Shown here in pieces: positions 5,861 through 6,471 of a DNA stretch of 6,471 nucleotides. Each line of letters opens with the position of its first letter. Within the stretch, counting starts at the first letter, position 1. The position numbers were made by a program, and so were the translations under genes. Below the pieces are notes generated by a model, which searched no databases, had not been told where the DNA came from, and worked only from the letters and a program-made list of their open reading frames with translations. This DNA comes from Thermomicrobiales bacterium (lineage in GTDB: Bacteria; Chloroflexota; Chloroflexia; Thermomicrobiales; UBA6265), in NCBI GenBank assembly GCA_030447145.1, contig JAUJLY010000175.1:1-6471 (forward strand). The letters are read 5' to 3'.

Positions 5861-5866
5861 CTCCCC
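5861..5866 (-). promoter_or_regulatory. Ribosome binding site of coxM
   Basis: On the - strand GGGGAG is followed by six bases and then GTG. It decides the non-ATG start of coxM; a nearby ATG (5860-5858) is out of frame. The site lies within the 48-base coxS-coxM gap, which holds nothing else recognisable. Confidence 0.65.
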
Positions 5867-5902
5867 GGCAATCGCGACACTTGGCAGATCAGAACCGCCC
5901 CA

Positions 5903-6412
5903 TTAATCCACAGAAGAGGGTTCCTTCTGCATCTTTTCCGCAGCGTACTGAACTGCGCGCACGATGTTCTGGTACCCCGTGCAGCGACACAGGTTCCCCT
6001 CAAGACCATGACGAATCTCATCCTCGGTAGGGTTTGGGTTCCGCTCCAGGAGAGCCACGGAGGACATGATCATGCCTGGGGTGCAATAGCCACATTGCAG
6101 GCCGTGTTTCTCCCAGAAGCCCTCCTGTACAGGATGATAGGATCCAGCCTCTGCCAGACCCTCGATAGTCTGTACATTCGATCCATCACATTGGACGGCT
6201 AACATCGTGCACGATTTGGTAGTGATACCGTCCACATTGACGATACACGCGCCACACTGGCTCGTGTCGCACCCAACATGTGTTCCGGTCAAGCCCAGGT
6301 AATCCCGAAGGAAATGCACCAGCAAGGTACGCGGCTCGACATCTGCCCCGTGCTTCTGACCGTTAACCGCCATCGTTACCCGGTGACGGGTGCTTACTTC
6401 AGCTGAGCTCAT
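5903..6412 (-). CDS. coxS: 2Fe-2S small subunit of aerobic CO dehydrogenase-type molybdenum hydroxylase
   Basis: The small subunit carries two [2Fe-2S] clusters that relay electrons from the molybdenum site to the FAD subunit. The product has 169 residues, against 166 in Oligotropha CoxS. The N-terminal plant-ferredoxin-like domain has C48, C53, C56 and C68 (GCDTSQCGAC ... SC). The C-terminal helical domain has C107, C110, C142 and C144 (QCGYCTPGMIM and LCRCTGYQNIV). From memory, the stretches GCDTS.CGAC, HGLQCGYCTPGMIM and GNLCRCTGYQNIV are almost identical to CO dehydrogenase CoxS, which favours that branch over xanthine dehydrogenase-like members. The start is ATG at 6412-6410, preceded by GGAGA with good spacing. 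In-frame ATGs at 6424 and 6466 would add 4 or 18 residues; the former has a weak site and the latter lies at the window edge. coxM follows 48 bases downstream. Confidence 0.93.
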   Translation of the reverse strand: MSSAEVSTRHRVTMAVNGQKHGADVEPRTLLVHFLRDYLGLTGTHVGCDTSQCGACIVNVDGITTKSCTMLAVQCDGSNVQTIEGLAEAGSYHPVQEGFWEKHGLQCGYCTPGMIMSSVALLERNPNPTEDEIRHGLEGNLCRCTGYQNIVRAVQYAAEKMQKEPSSVD

Positions 6413-6418
6413 CGGTTT

Positions 6419-6422
6419 CTCC
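6419..6422 (-). promoter_or_regulatory. Ribosome binding site that selects the coxS start at 6412
   Basis: On the - strand GGAG (6422-6419) is followed by six bases and ATG 6412-6410. The in-frame ATG at 6424-6422 overlaps this site and has no comparable upstream sequence, which favours the shorter 169-residue protein. Confidence 0.55.
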
Positions 6423-6471
6423 ATGCCTAGCAGTTTTACGGGCTGTGTGTCCCTGCTTTTCTCCATCGATC

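Noticed and set aside
5303..6202. 299-codon open frame on the + strand
   Set aside because: It lies opposite coxM and coxS, which have clear family motifs. It is an antisense shadow without recognisable domains.

Overview
This 6,471-base window is GC-rich and mostly protein-coding. It looks like chromosomal DNA from a Chloroflexota bacterium of the Thermomicrobia/Sphaerobacter type. That assignment is an inference from three things: a ribosomal protein S6 carrying a C-terminal 'sunset'-type domain, extracytoplasmic proteins with Thr-Pro/Ala-Pro-rich linkers, and an aerobic CO-dehydrogenase-type gene pair. No rRNA, tRNA, CRISPR array or insertion sequence was seen.

Layout. Positions 1-116 are a leader with two hairpins. 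A translation gene cluster follows on the + strand: rpsF (TTG start at 117), ssb (immediately after the rpsF stop) and rpsR, closed by a hairpin terminator at 2146-2190. This is the classical rpsF-ssb-rpsR arrangement, but no rplI follows. S6 and S18 pair on the 30S platform. Here S6 has a long C-terminal extension and S18 a long Gly/Arg-rich N-terminal extension, which is the most unusual feature of the window.

Next on the + strand are a membrane-anchored parvulin-type peptidyl-prolyl isomerase (2278-3729) and a protein with a long charged, disordered N-terminus and three C-terminal membrane helices resembling the DUF1648 family (3877-4926). A very strong symmetric hairpin (4940-4994) separates these from two convergent genes on the - strand: coxS (2Fe-2S subunit, 6412-5903) and coxM (FAD subunit, 5854-5003) of a molybdenum hydroxylase of the aerobic CO dehydrogenase type. 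Its large catalytic subunit is not in the window and, if linked, would lie upstream of coxS beyond the right edge.

Overall the window is largely housekeeping and energy metabolism. I see no evidence for a defence or mobile system. The points worth a second look are the paired S6/S18 appendages, the candidate S6:S18 autoregulatory leader, and the uncharacterised membrane protein.
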